Assembly (NCBI RefSeq): GCF_019175385.1
Contig: NC_083344.1
Location: 8,036,965-8,100,964, forward strand
Source of the DNA: Lycium barbarum
Taxonomy: Eukaryota; Streptophyta; Magnoliopsida; Solanales; Solanaceae
Direction: 5' to 3'
Length of the DNA stretch: 64,000 nt
Shown here: positions 34,469-45,756 of the stretch, one piece after another
How the letters are laid out: every line of letters starts with the position of its first letter
How positions within the stretch are numbered: the first letter of the stretch is position 1
Notes under the pieces: generated by a model
What the model saw: only the letters and a program-made list of their open reading frames with translations
Told to the model about the DNA's origin: nothing
Databases searched by the model: none
Made by a program: the position numbers and the translations under genes

Positions 34469-34839
34469 TTAGTTGAAATATGATATTCATCAATTCTATT
34501 AATTAGTAGTGTAATTAAAACAAAAAAGAGTAAGAGGAGGTGACTGCTATCGCGGGCCTTCACGTCAAAGAGGTTGAGTGGCCGGTAGAGAATGAGCATC
34601 ATACAACTTAGAAATGTCACATATTATATTAATTACCTTTTAACTAGGTTAAACTTCCGTCGAAGTCAATAATGATATTAGAATCACATTGACCAAACAA
34701 AGACCAACCCAAATTCTTTTCATCAGTATCCGATTGTTCTCTATGTTCTCAAATTGAACAAACAAAGACCAGCCTGACTTTTTTGCTTATTGATACCTAA
34801 TTTTTCTCAAGATTAATAATAGTTTTTGAGTCTTAATGT

Positions 34840-35230
34840 CTAAGGGATGAGGTAGGAGATTTGGTGTATGCACAAGCAGAAGAGATTGGACATGTGGCAA
34901 ACAATGAAAGTGAGATTTGTGCAATAGTTCAAGCTATGAGGTACTGCAAGAGTTAACTTCTTGATAAGATTATTATTCCAACAGACTCACAACTTATACA
35001 GATGATATTGGAAGAGGGTTGGAAACCTCCACGGAATATTGCAGTGTGGGTTGATGAAATCAGGGAATTAGTTGATCACAAGAAAATATTAAATACTCGT
35101 ATTCTCATAGAGGGTAATAAATTGGCTGATGCATAAGCTAATTAAGCAATTGATAAAGGTAGTGTATTTTGTCAAGATTTTAGGGATTTGGGGAGTCATT
35201 TTATAAGGATACTTAATAGTAATAAATCCC
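34840..35230 (+). pseudogene. RNase H-like fragment (RVT_3 type)
   Basis: The plus strand encodes LRDEVGDLVYAQAEEIG, NESEICAIVQAMRYC, then after a stop IIIPTDSQLIQMI, VDEIRELV and IEGNKLADA. These match the Glu (SEICAIVQA), Asp (PTDSQL) and final Asp (NKLADA) motifs of RNase H domains found at the C-terminus of plant LINE proteins and in some plant genes. There are stops at the expected position after RYCKS and again after LADA. No adjacent reverse transcriptase is seen. Probably an old LINE remnant. Confidence 0.6.
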
Positions 35231-35328
35231 AATTACCTTGTTTGATAATCGAGTACAGAAATGATAACAAAAATGGATACAATAAGAAGAAGATCAAGTA
35301 CATATCAGAAGATTCCACACAAACCAGC

Positions 35329-37757
35329 TGTCACGACCCGACTAAGGGCCATGACGGGTACCCGGAGCTGACTACCGGGCAACACTCGTTATGCTAATCA
35401 TCATACTCATCCTGAACACATATAAACTCCAAGGCAATATATAAATGTACATAAGCCCTCTCGGCTGCAAAAATGATATACAAGAATATACAATGTAGTC
35501 ATCATAGGGCATCTACTACCCACACATACATATCTACGAGGATCTACTAGAGTACTGAGATATAAGGACGGGACAGGACCCCGCCATGCCGTATATATAC
35601 ACAAAATAATGTATCAAAATGGCACCTCTGGAATAATGGAGTGCTCTTGTAAATCTGCTAATAAACTCCTATGAATCTGGGCCACCTCCCTGTCTAGCTG
35701 TGAGCATGAACACAGCGTCCAAAAAGAGAGGACGTCAATACGATAAATGTATATGGAGCCACCATCATTCGCAAGGCTTGCTTTCCATTGGACCCGATGT
35801 TGAGCCTCTCATAGCCTAGTACCGGTGAACTAGGCAAGCGACCCTGTAAGGCATGAATAATACTAACATAACAAAGAAATAATAGAACATGGGGTGGAGA
35901 TATAACCTGCTTAACCTTTAAAGGAAAACACATGTATACATATCAAATATATCATCATCGTTAACCCGCGTCCGGGTAACCATCACACGCCGCCCACTAG
36001 TGGTGTCATATCCGGCCATCTAGGCACGGTGTTTTCTCAAGCCGCCCGCCTTCGCGGTGTCATGCCCTGCCATCTCGGCACGGTGTAATCTCATCATCAT
36101 ATCCTTATCATAAAGCATACATAAGAATTTCGAGACAACTATAACTTTATCGGGGTGACGTAAGGTCGAGGACCCCCGATTCCATTATGGAGTAACCATA
36201 ACCATCATGTCTCACCTTGAAGGAACCAACATTATAAGGTGAGTCTAACAACAATGAATGATATCAAGGAGTCATATAAGGATCATTAACTTCGTAGGAA
36301 TATCACATTATGAGTTTTAGAATCTCTAGGTTTAGACACATCATTATCATTATCATATTCATAACGTATCTCTTATCTTAATCTCATGAGAAGCTCTTTA
36401 TAAACATTGACTCATTGTTTCCGGAATGTATGAAAGTCATGAGGGTAAAGGAAGTCATGTCATAGAAATCATTCCTTAGAAAAGAAGAGCTAGCCTTACA
36501 TACCCTTTTCGCCTTTCTAACTGGCCGACTAAACGCTTCCTTCCAAGTTCATGATTCTACATTCAAAAGAATTCGTGCTAAGATTAGGTAATCATAAACA
36601 TACTCAAGCTTAAGCTAACGAAAATTGGGCAGCATCTCCTTTGTTTCTACAACTTCCTCCATATAGTATAACAACTCGTAAACATCAATAACAACATCCA
36701 TAATATCGTAATTAATAACTTTGTCAAGTTCGACATTATCCAATTACCACAATTTCCTCTCAAGGTCATTCATAACCATGGTCATAATACAACATTACAT
36801 TCCTCCTCATATAACGTTTCTCCCATATTCTTAAGATCATTTATAACATAATTATACTTGTAACATGTCAAGAATTATGACTCATGTCAACTATTATTCA
36901 AAAACACCATCATTTCCACATTTATGCTCTACGTTCTACCTTCTTCCATAATCTAAGTCTTTCAACCCCTAAATATTTCAAATAACATGAAATGATCATA
37001 AACTTACCTTTGATTGTGCAGGAATGGGTTTTGGGTGGAGTTTCCTTACTTGGAGAAAACCCTAACTTCCATTCAAAGAGATTTCTTGACTCCAAGCAAC
37101 CCTAGAGAGCTTCTTGCACTATATTTCCTTGGATTAATGATATTGGTCTTTGATTTCCCTTGAATTCTTGTAAATGAAATGTGTGGAATGTTCTAGAGAC
37201 TTGGAGATAAGTGGAGAAGTTGGAAGAATGAAATTTTTAAAGTGGGATCATGTTTTTATACTTGGAAAATATTCAACCCGTCGGGACTTATACGGTCCGT
37301 ATAACATTATACGGTCCATATAAGTGTTCGTACTTCACCATCAGGGGAAACATATTTTCTGTTGGGTTATACCGACGCTTATACGGACCGTATAAAGTTA
37401 TACGAACCGTATAAGGTGGTCGTATAACTCCAATTTCCTGAAATTATTTCCGTCGTTTCGTTTGATATCCAATCCTTAGGGAACCTTCTTAGCACTTCAT
37501 TAACAACTTAAGGAGCATTATAACTTTTCCTCGAGACATCATTAGATCAACATTAGCTCGGTACTTTGGAAACCATTTTCAAAGCACGACTTAGACTTGG
37601 CATTCTTCGACGAACTTTCTTCTCTTGCTTCAAACGTCTTTGGAATCTTAATGAGAATCGTTAAGTACTACTTTTTACTTGTAGAAACATCGTATTCATC
37701 TCACCCTATGTTAGTCTATCTATCGTACGATGACATGAAATTTTTCGAGGTGTAACA
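35329..37757 (-). repeat. 3' LTR of element E
   Basis: TGTCACGACCCGAC to GAGGTGTAACA. TATA box on the minus strand (TATAAAAACA, 37251-37260), with palindromes TTATACGG-T-CCGTATAA (37288-37304) and TTATACGG-A-CCGTATAA (37379-37395) upstream of it. Two 54-bp repeat units begin at 36002 and 36056. A segment near 35750-35850 differs from the 5' LTR. Confidence 0.88.
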
Positions 37758-37793
37758 ATCTTCCCCCCTTTAATGACATTCGTCCTCGAATGT
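37758..37793 (-). other. Polypurine tract and adjoining hairpin of element E
   Basis: The minus strand has an ACATTCG/CGAATGT stem (37776-37792), then AAAGGGGGGAAGAT, then LTR start TGTTACACC. One end base pair of the C and D hairpin is lost. Confidence 0.7.
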
Positions 37794-37984
37794 TAAATTC
37801 TCGGGAATTCTGCAAAAAGTTCGCCAGAGTTTCCCTTGTAATATGGCACTACCATCCTGTCACAATAGCCCACAATAACATCGCCTCACAGGGCTACAAT
37901 ACAATAGCAAGCAATTATGTCCACATACGACCAAAAGCAATAAAAATGAGCATTTCATACCTCATAATACCGATGTCTCATCTT

Positions 37985-39358
37985 GGATCTCTTCCGGGGG
38001 AGGAAACAAGTGTGGGTACTTGGACTTCATGCTTTCTTCCGTTTCCTAAGTCAGTTCCTCTCGATTATTTTTCCCCCACAAGACTTTGACCGAAGCCACC
38101 TCTTTATTTCTAAGTTTCCGTATTTGCGTATCTAGTATGGTAATGGATACCTCTTCATAAATCAACTTTTCCGTCACTTGAACATCATTTACTGGCATGA
38201 TTCTAGTGGGATCTCCAAAATATTTGCGGAGCATTGACACATGAAAAATTGGATGGACTGATTCAAGTTCTGGAGGTACGTCCAGCTTATAATCTACTTG
38301 GTCTATCTTGCGGACAATCTTATAAGGTCCAATGTATCGAGGGCTCAATTTTCCCTTCTTGCCAAATCTGATCACGCCTTTCATCGGTGATACCTTCAGG
38401 AACACCCAATCATTAATTTGGAATTCTAAGTCTCGCTGACGGTTGTCCGCATAAGATATTTGTCGACTTTGGGCTGTCAACAATCGGTCTCTAATAACCT
38501 TGATCTTTTCCACCGCTTGCTGAACCAATTATGGACCTATCAATTATGTCACTCCGACTTCGAACCATCCAATTGGGGATCTACACTTCCTTCCATATAG
38601 AGCTTTATACGGAGCCATCTGAATACTGGAATGCTAGCTGTTGTTGTATGTAAACTCAATAAGAGGTAAGTGGTCATCCCAACTACCACTGAAAGCTAGA
38701 CACATGCCCGTAGCATATCTTCTAAGGTCTGAATAGTGCGTTCAGCTTGTCCATCAGTTTGTGGATAAAACGCTGTGCCAAGCCTTACCTGAGTACCCAA
38801 ACCTTCTTGGAAGGACTTTCAGAATTTAGCTGTAAATTGTGCTCCCCTATCCGTGATAATAGACATCGGGACACCATGAAGTCGCACTATCTCCTTAAAG
38901 TATAACCTTGCATAATCTTCTGCATAATATGTGGTTCTAACTGGAAGAAAATGAGCTGATTTCGTGAGTCTGTCAACAATCACCCATATGAAGTCATATT
39001 TTCGCCGAGAACGAGGCAAACCTACAATGAAATCCATGTTAATCACTTTCCATATTCAAGCTTGAATTTTCATCGCTTGCAATAATGCTCCTGGCTTTTG
39101 ATGCTCGATTGTTACTTGTTGACAATTTGGATATTGAGCTACAAATTCTGCTGTGTCTTTCTTCATTCCATCCCACCAATACATTAACTTGAGATCGTGA
39201 TACATTTTTGTCGCTCCCGGGTGAATGGAATACCGAGAGTAATGAGCTTCTTCTAGAATCCGACGATGTAGTTCGGCAACATTTAGGACACATAGCCTAT
39301 CTCGGTATCTAAGAACTCCATCTGTAGAAAAATTCAAATGGCGACTTCTCTTTCTCAT
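37985..39358 (-). pseudogene. Element E integrase and chromodomain
   Basis: The minus strand encodes the zinc-binding part ([18 protein letters not shown]; then YPNCQQ, where the first Cys is Tyr). After a stop at about 39056 comes the catalytic core (INMDFIVGLP, IITDRGAQF) and, near 38750, TDGQAERTIQT with the Glu. Stops and shifts lie between. The C-terminal ORF 38528-38046 holds FQINDWVFLKVSPMKGV, GPYKIVRKI, FHVSMLRKY and SVKVLWGKNNREEL, a chromodomain-type tail that continues past a stop. In chromoviruses this tail targets integration to marked chromatin. Confidence 0.82.
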
Positions 39359-40834
39359 AAAATGTATCTCTATAGTGGATCAAATGGGGATCTTCATATT
39401 TGCGCTCTCTTACTTCCATATCTAAGGATGAATCAGCTGGGTTGTGAATACCAACTCTTGCATTGCCCGAATAAATTAGACGAACTATGAGGTTAGCTAG
39501 CTGGTGAAGCTCACAGATTAATTCTTTCTTCTCCGGAGGGATCTCACATAGAATACCCATTGTTTTGCTGCTAAGTCCATCAGCTACTACATTCGCCTTT
39601 CCGAGGTCGTATAAAATACTCACATCATAATCCTTCAATAATTCCAACCACCGCCTCTATCGTAAATTTAAATCTTTCTGCTTGAAAGTATACTGGAGAC
39701 TCTTGTGATCTTTATAAATATCAACATGAATGCCATACAAATAGTGCCTCCACATCTTTAGTGCATGAATAACCGCGGCCAATTCAAGATCATGGGTCGG
39801 ATAGTTCTTTTCATGTTTCTACAACTGCCTTGAGGCATAAGCAGTGAATTTACCGTGTTGCATCAGCACAGAGCCTAACCCAACACCAGAGGCATCACAG
39901 TACACAACATAACCATCTGGTCCTTCTGGAAGTATCAGGACCGGGGCTGAAGTTAATCTATCCTTCAATTCCTGGAAACTGCATTCACAAGCATCAGTCC
40001 ATTGATATTTTGCTAATTTCTGAGTTAACTTCGTCAATGGTTCTGAAAGAGAGGAAATCCATTCCACAAATCTTCTATAGTAACCTGCTAATCCCAAAAA
40101 GTCTATAGGCGTTGTAGGCCTTGGCCAAGTCTTTACAGCCTCAATCTTTTGAACATCAACTTGAATGCCATCCGCTGAGATAATATGGCCCAGAAAAGTC
40201 ACAGAATTTAGCCAAAACTCGCATTTGAAAATTTTGCATGCAATTCTCGAGTCTGAAGAATTCCAAGGACCATACGCAAGTGGTCTGCATGCCCTGCTTC
40301 TGTCCAAGAGTATACTAGGATATCATCAAAGAACACGATCATAAACAGATCCAAAAGTGGCCTGAATACGTTATTCATCGGGTTCATAAACACCGCCGGA
40401 GCATTAGTCAACCCAAATGACATCACCCAAAATTCACAGTGACTATGAGCCTGTTTATGAGCCTGTTTGGATGGGCTTATGCCTATAAGCTGCAAACAGC
40501 TTATAAGCTGATTTAGATAAGCTAAGTCAAATGGGGTCAATTATTTTTTGAGCTTATTTTAAGCATAAAATGACTTTAAGCTGGCCAGCCAAACACTCAA
40601 AAAAGCTGAAAACACCAAGCGGGCTCTATATCTCGTTCTGAAAGCTATCTTAGGAATATCTTCTTCTCTACCTCTCACTTGATGATACCCCGATTTTAGG
40701 TCAATTTTAGAAAACCATTTGGCACCCTGTAATTGGTCAAACAAATCATCAATTCTTGGAAGCCATCTTTCTTCCTCACAATAGGACAGGTGCTCTCCAC
40801 GATGATGAAATGGGCCTAATGTATCCCTTCTCAA
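39359..40834 (-). pseudogene. Element E reverse transcriptase and RNase H
   Basis: The minus-strand RT reads [20 protein letters not shown] (catalytic Asp) and is interrupted after AFRTRY by the MITE at 40447-40626. It resumes at [18 protein letters not shown] with [11 protein letters not shown] (the catalytic site, FFDD rather than FIDD). A deletion of about 20 codons removes the SMRLCIDYR segment near 40776. A frameshift near 40230 leads to [20 protein letters not shown] and the RNase H ([31 protein letters not shown] where Asp precedes His but Thr is Lys). Stops occur near 39820 and 39650. Confidence 0.82.
40447..40626. mobile_element. MITE-like insertion in the RT of element E
   Basis: About 180 bp, with ends GAGCC and GGCTC, interrupt the RT frame between AFRTRY and HCEFW. 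Internal arms GAGCCTGTTTGGATGGGCTTA (40459 on) and, reverse-complemented, GAGTGTTTGGCTGGCCAGCTT (to 40598) resemble the ends of plant hAT-type MITEs. TAT flanks both sides (40444-40446, 40627-40629); an 8-bp duplication expected of hAT was not found, so the superfamily is uncertain. Confidence 0.6.
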
Positions 40835-41771
40835 GTAAATCTTTCAATTGTGCCTTTAGCTCTTTTAATTCTACAGAAGCCATTCTGTAAGGAGGAATAG
40901 ATATAGGCTTGGTGTCCGGCAACACATCAATTGCAAAATCAATTTCCCTTTTCGGAGGAAGGCCTGGAAGTTCATCGGGAAATACTTCTGGAAATTCATT
41001 TACTATCGGGACGGATTGAAAAGTCGATGGCTTTGCTTCGGTGTCATGAAATCGGACTAGGTGGTAAATATAGCCTTTAACTATCATCTTCTTCGCCTTA
41101 AGGTAAGAGATAAACCTATCTTTTAGAGACGCTGTATTACCTTTCCATTCAAGTACAGGTTCTCCCGGGAATTGAAATCGAACTATTTTCATTCTGCAAT
41201 CGACATTAGCATAATAAGAAGCCAGCCAAGCCATGCCCATGATAACATCAAAATCTAGCATTTCTAACTCGACCAAATCGACTTTAGTTTGACGATCACA
41301 TACCACAATCACACAATTTTTATACACTTGCCTCGCTGTTACTGGATCACCAACTGGAGTAGATACCTCGAAAGGTTTAATTGGCTCGGGTTTCACCCCA
41401 ATACGGCCAGCAATATAAGAAGTAATATAAGAAAACATAGAACCCGGATCTATCAATGCATTAACGTTATGAGAGAATATGGATAGTATACCTCTAACCA
41501 CATCTGAGGAGGACTTAAGATCCTGTCGTCCGGCTAAAGTATAAATACGGGGCTGGGTACCACCTGAACTAGATGCTCCCCCGCTGCCCCTACCACGGCT
41601 TGCTGGAATATGGGGAGTCTGTCCCACGGGGCGCACGGTCGAGGAAGAACCAGCTGCTGATCCTGTAGGCTGAACCCCACCTCTATTGTACCTCGAGGGA
41701 CAATCACGCATCAAGTGCCCAGTCTGTCCACAAATATAACAAGCATATGAACCTTGGCGACACGGTCCCAA
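40776..41771 (-). pseudogene. Element E zinc knuckle, protease and RT start
   Basis: A 331-codon open stretch. CX2CX4HX4C zinc knuckle at residues 11-24 (CYICGQTGHLMRDC), a Ser/Gly-rich linker, aspartic protease ALIDPGS at 105-111 with later DVIMGMAWLA (usually MDWL), then the RT leader EFPEVFPDELPGLPPKREI and [20 protein letters not shown]. It ends where the small RT deletion lies. The first ATG is internal; the true frame comes from gag upstream through a frameshift. Confidence 0.8.
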
Positions 41772-42044
41772 ATGTAACTTTCTGCATTTACTACATCGTG
41801 GTACGGGTGGTCTCCTCTGACTATAATCACCTCTAAAATGGGAACCCGAAGCTCTCGAGTTCTGACCCTATCCTGAATAAATGAGGTGGTCAAATCTCCT
41901 GCCTACAAATCGAGGAGGTGTACTCGTCGCGGACTGGCCCGAATATCTGGAATATTGTTGCCACTGACCCCCTCTATACTCACTACTAGCACCGGCAGAT
42001 CTAGCTCTCTTGTTCTGTCCTCTATCAATGTCACGTTCACCCCT

Positions 42045-42898
42045 TTAAGGATGTTGTTGCTCTTCTAAGTTTTGGGCATGGGCCTGAATACGGGAAATGT
42101 CCATCCCCTCTTGCAATGAAGCTATCAAACAATCTTTGAACAGGTGTGGCCCTAAGCTACTCACAAATCTGTGCACTCTATCTCCCATGTCAGCCACCAT
42201 AGTCGGAGCATATCTAGCCAATGAGTTAAAGTGAAGGATGTACTCCCGGGCACTCATATTCCCTTGCTTAAGATTCAAGAATTTGTCAGCTCTAGCCCTC
42301 CGAACCTCGGGTGGAAAATAGTGGTGGATGAAAGCATCTACGAATTCTTGCCAAACTGGGGGAGGTGCATTTTCTTTCTTTAAAGATATCCAGTTATTAT
42401 ACCAGAGAACTGCCACATCCCGGAGTCTATAAGTTGCCAACTCCACACATTCCGTATCAGAGGCATGGATGATTCTCAACGTTCTCAGTATCTCATCAAT
42501 AAAACCTTGTGGGTTTTCATCCGGCTTTGACCCAAAATATTCTAGTGGATTTAAACTCATGAAATCACGGGCTCTAGCACTAGTCGCCCTATCACCTGGA
42601 CTCGTACTCTGCCACTGTGCCTGAGTGGAAACTAGCTGTGTCAATAGTTGAATAGCTTCGGTCATTTGTTGACCGGAGCACCTCGTGGAGGAACTGGAGG
42701 CATAGGAGCCAGAGCTAAAGCCCCCTCTTGCTCTTCTAGAATAGGCGGAGTGTGAGAGGTATTGGATGTAGCCTCATTATAAGATTCACCTTCTTCTATA
42801 TTTGTTAATGGCTCCCTTTCCATCCGCCTTTCTGTCGCATCCTTGCCCTTCTGGGCGGCTATGGATTTTCTCTCGGAATCGCTAAAATCATAACGCAC
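42045..42898 (-). pseudogene. Element E gag
   Basis: It starts MRYDFSDSERKS at 42898 with a Lys/Glu-rich N-terminus. A one-base shift at 42662-42665 separates it from the gag core (ARDFMSLNPLEYFGSKPDE, LRTLRIIHASDTECVELATYR, EFVDAFIHHYFPPEVRRARA, RIQAHAQNLEEQ). It ends in a stop at 42045-42047, after which the frame is lost until the zinc knuckle. It is about half identical to gag of F. Confidence 0.8.
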
Positions 42899-43087
42899 AA
42901 TTAGAGAGGAGAAAATCCTACAACATGGCTCTATGGCACGATCTAGTAAGAAGAAGAACGATCATTTTTCCTAAATGCCCCGCAGCCTCTTGTTTATAAG
43001 CGTCGCGCGCTTCTCACCCATAAATGAGACTCTGCTGGACACGGCTCATAGACACACCCTAGAACGGAACTGCTCTGTTACCACTTT
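42899..43087 (-). other. Element E leader and primer-binding site
   Basis: TGGTAACAGAGC on the minus strand (43072-43083), one base from the initiator-Met site, separated by AAAG from the LTR end. The 170-bp leader shows the same blocks as C, D and F (GTGTCCAGCAGAGTCT, TATAAACAAGAGGCTGC). Confidence 0.72.
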
Positions 43088-45498
43088 TGTCACGACCCGA
43101 CTAAGGGCCATGACGGGTACCCGGAGCTGACTACCGGGCACCACTCGTTATGCTACTCATCATACTCATCCTGAACACATATAAACTCCAAGGCAATATA
43201 TAAGTATACATAAGCCCTCTCGGCTGCAAAAATGATATACAAGAATATACAATGTAGTCATCATGGGACATGTACTACCCACACATACGTATCTACGAGC
43301 CTCTACTAGAGTACTGAGACATAAGGATGGGACAGGACCACGCCGTGCCAAATATATACACAAAATAATGTATCAAAATTGCACCTCCGGAATAATGGAG
43401 TGCTCCTGTAAATCTACTGATGAACTCCTATGAATCTGGGCCACCTCCTTGTCTATCTGTGGGCATGAACACAGCGTCCGAAAATAGAGGACGTCAGTAC
43501 GATAAATGTACTGAGTATGTAAGGCACGAATAATACTAACATAACGGAGAAATAATAGAACATGGGGTGGAGATATAACCCGCTTAATCTTTGAAGAAAA
43601 ACACATGTATACAAGATATCATCATCGTTAACCCGCGTCCGGGTAACCATCACGCGCCGCCCACTAGTGGTGTCATGTCCGGCCATCTAGGCATGGTGTT
43701 CTCTTAAGCCGCCCGCCTTTGCGGTGTCATGCCCAGCCATCTAGGCACGGTGTTATCTCAAACAGCCCTCCTTTGCGGTGTCATGCCCGGCCATCTAGGC
43801 ACGGTGTAATCTCATCATCATATCCTTATCATAAAGAATACATAAGAATTCTGAGACAACTATAACTCTATCGGGGTGACGTAAGGTCGAGGACTCCCGA
43901 TTCCATTATGGAGTAACCATAACCATCATGTATCACCTTAAAAGAACTAACATTATAAGGTGAGTCTAACAACAATGAATGACATCAAAGAGTCATACAA
44001 GGACCATTAACTTCATAGGAATATCACATCATGAGTTTTAGAATCTCTAGGTTTAGACTCATCATTATCATTGTTATATTCATAACGTATCTCTTATCTT
44101 TATCTCATGAGGAACTCTTTATAAACATTGACTCATCGTTTTCGAAATGTAAGAAAGTCATGGGAAGGTAGAGGAAGTCATGTCATAGAAATCATGGCTT
44201 AGAAAAGAAGGGCTAGCCTTACATACCTTTTTCGCCTTTCTAACTTGCCGAATAAACACTTCCTTCCAAGTTCGTAATTCTACATTCAAAAGAATTCGTG
44301 CTAAGATTAGGTAATCGGAAACATACTCAAGCTTAAGCTAAAGCTAACGAAAATTGGGCAGCATCTCTTTTGTTTCTACAACTTCCTCCATATGGTATAA
44401 CAACTCCTAAACATCAATAACAACATCCATAATATCGTAATCAATAACTTTGTCAAGTTCGACATTATCCAATTACCACAATTTCCTCTCAACGTCATTC
44501 ATAACCATGGTCAAAATACAACATTACATTCATCCTCATATAATGTTTCTCCTATATTATTAAGATCATTTATAACATAATTATACTCGTAACATGTCAA
44601 GAATCATGATTCATGTCAACTATTATTCAAGAACACCATCACTTCCACATTTAAGCTCTACATTCTACCTTCTTCCATAATCCAAGTCTTTCAACCCATA
44701 AGTATTCCAAATAACATGAAATGATCATAAAACTTATCTTTGATTGTGTAGGAACGGGTTTTGGGTGGAGTTGCCTCACTTGGAGAAAACCCTAACTTCC
44801 ATTCAAAGAGATTTCTTGACTCCAAGAAACCCTAGAGAGCTTCTTGCACTCGATTTCCTTGGATTAATGATATTGATCTTTGATTTCCCTTGAATTCTTG
44901 TAAATGAAATGTATGGAATGTTCTAGAGACTTGGAGAGAAGTGGAGAAGTTGGAAGAATGAATTTTTTGAAGTGGGATCACATTTTTATACTTGGAAAAT
45001 GTTTAGCCCGTCGGGACTTATACGGACCCTTATACGGTCCGTATCACATTATATGGTCCGTACTTCACCATCAGGGAAAACATATTTTTTGTTGGGTTAT
45101 ACGGACCCTTATACGCACCGTATAAACTTATACGGACCGTATAAGGTGTTCGTATAACTCCAATTTCCTGAAATTATTTCCGTCGTTTCGTTTGATCTCC
45201 AATCCTTATGGAACCTTCTTAGCACTTGCTTAGCACTTCATTAACAACTTAAGGAGCGTTATAACTTTTCCTCAAGACATCATTAGATCAACATTAGCTC
45301 GGTACTTTGGAAACCCTTTTCAAAGCACGACTTAGACTTGGCATTCTTCGATGAACTTTCTTCTCTTGCTTCAAACGTCTTTGGAATCTTAATGCGAAAC
45401 GTTAAGTACTACTTCTTACTTGTAGAAACATCGTATTCATCTCACCCTGCGTTAGTCTATTTATCGTACGATGACACGAAATTTTTTGAGGTGTAACA
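43088..45498 (-). repeat. 5' LTR of element E
   Basis: TGTCACGACCCGAC to GAGGTGTAACA. Contains hairpin TCAGTAC-N7-GTACTGA (43494-43514), three 54-bp units starting at 43669, 43723 and 43777, a TATA box on the minus strand (TATAAAAATG, 44981-44990) and the palindrome CTTATACGG-A-CCGTATAAG (45127-45145). Confidence 0.88.
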
Positions 45499-45503
45499 CC
45501 AGC

Positions 45504-45751
45504 CATTCAAGAAACACAGTGTCAAGTCTCTGAACATTTAGATGCAACAATGTACAAGTTTGAGGAAGAGAGTTCATGGGGTAACAAGCAGATATCATCG
45601 AGATCGAACTAAAGGGATATATTACCTTGAAGATATGCTTTCCTTTTCTTTGAGTTCGCAGGTATACAACATCATACATCTAACCAGAGGACCTGACAAA
45701 AATATGACATCGACAGATCTCAAGGGTCGAGGTGGAAGTTTTACAAGATCA
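45504..45751. other. Short unique stretch between E and G
   Basis: Part of the DNA interrupted by E and G. On the minus strand a frame of about 45 codons (VDLVKLPPRPLRSVDVIFL, MMLYTCELKEKESI) ends SSR just before a GTAATATATCC donor at about 45622, so an exon is possible. I do not recognise the residues. Confidence 0.25.
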
Positions 45752-45756
45752 ACAAG

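Larger units (their letters stand above)
35329..45498 (-). mobile_element. Element E: complete chromovirus (Tekay/Del-like), decayed
   Basis: LTRs at 35329-37757 (3') and 43088-45498 (5'), target duplication CCAGC at 35324-35328 and 45499-45503. Internal order on the minus strand: primer site, leader, gag, zinc knuckle, protease, RT, RNase H, integrase, chromodomain, polypurine tract. The LTR copies are visibly similar but differ by substitutions and indels. Coding frames carry frameshifts, stops, a small RT deletion and a MITE, so it cannot move on its own. Confidence 0.92.
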
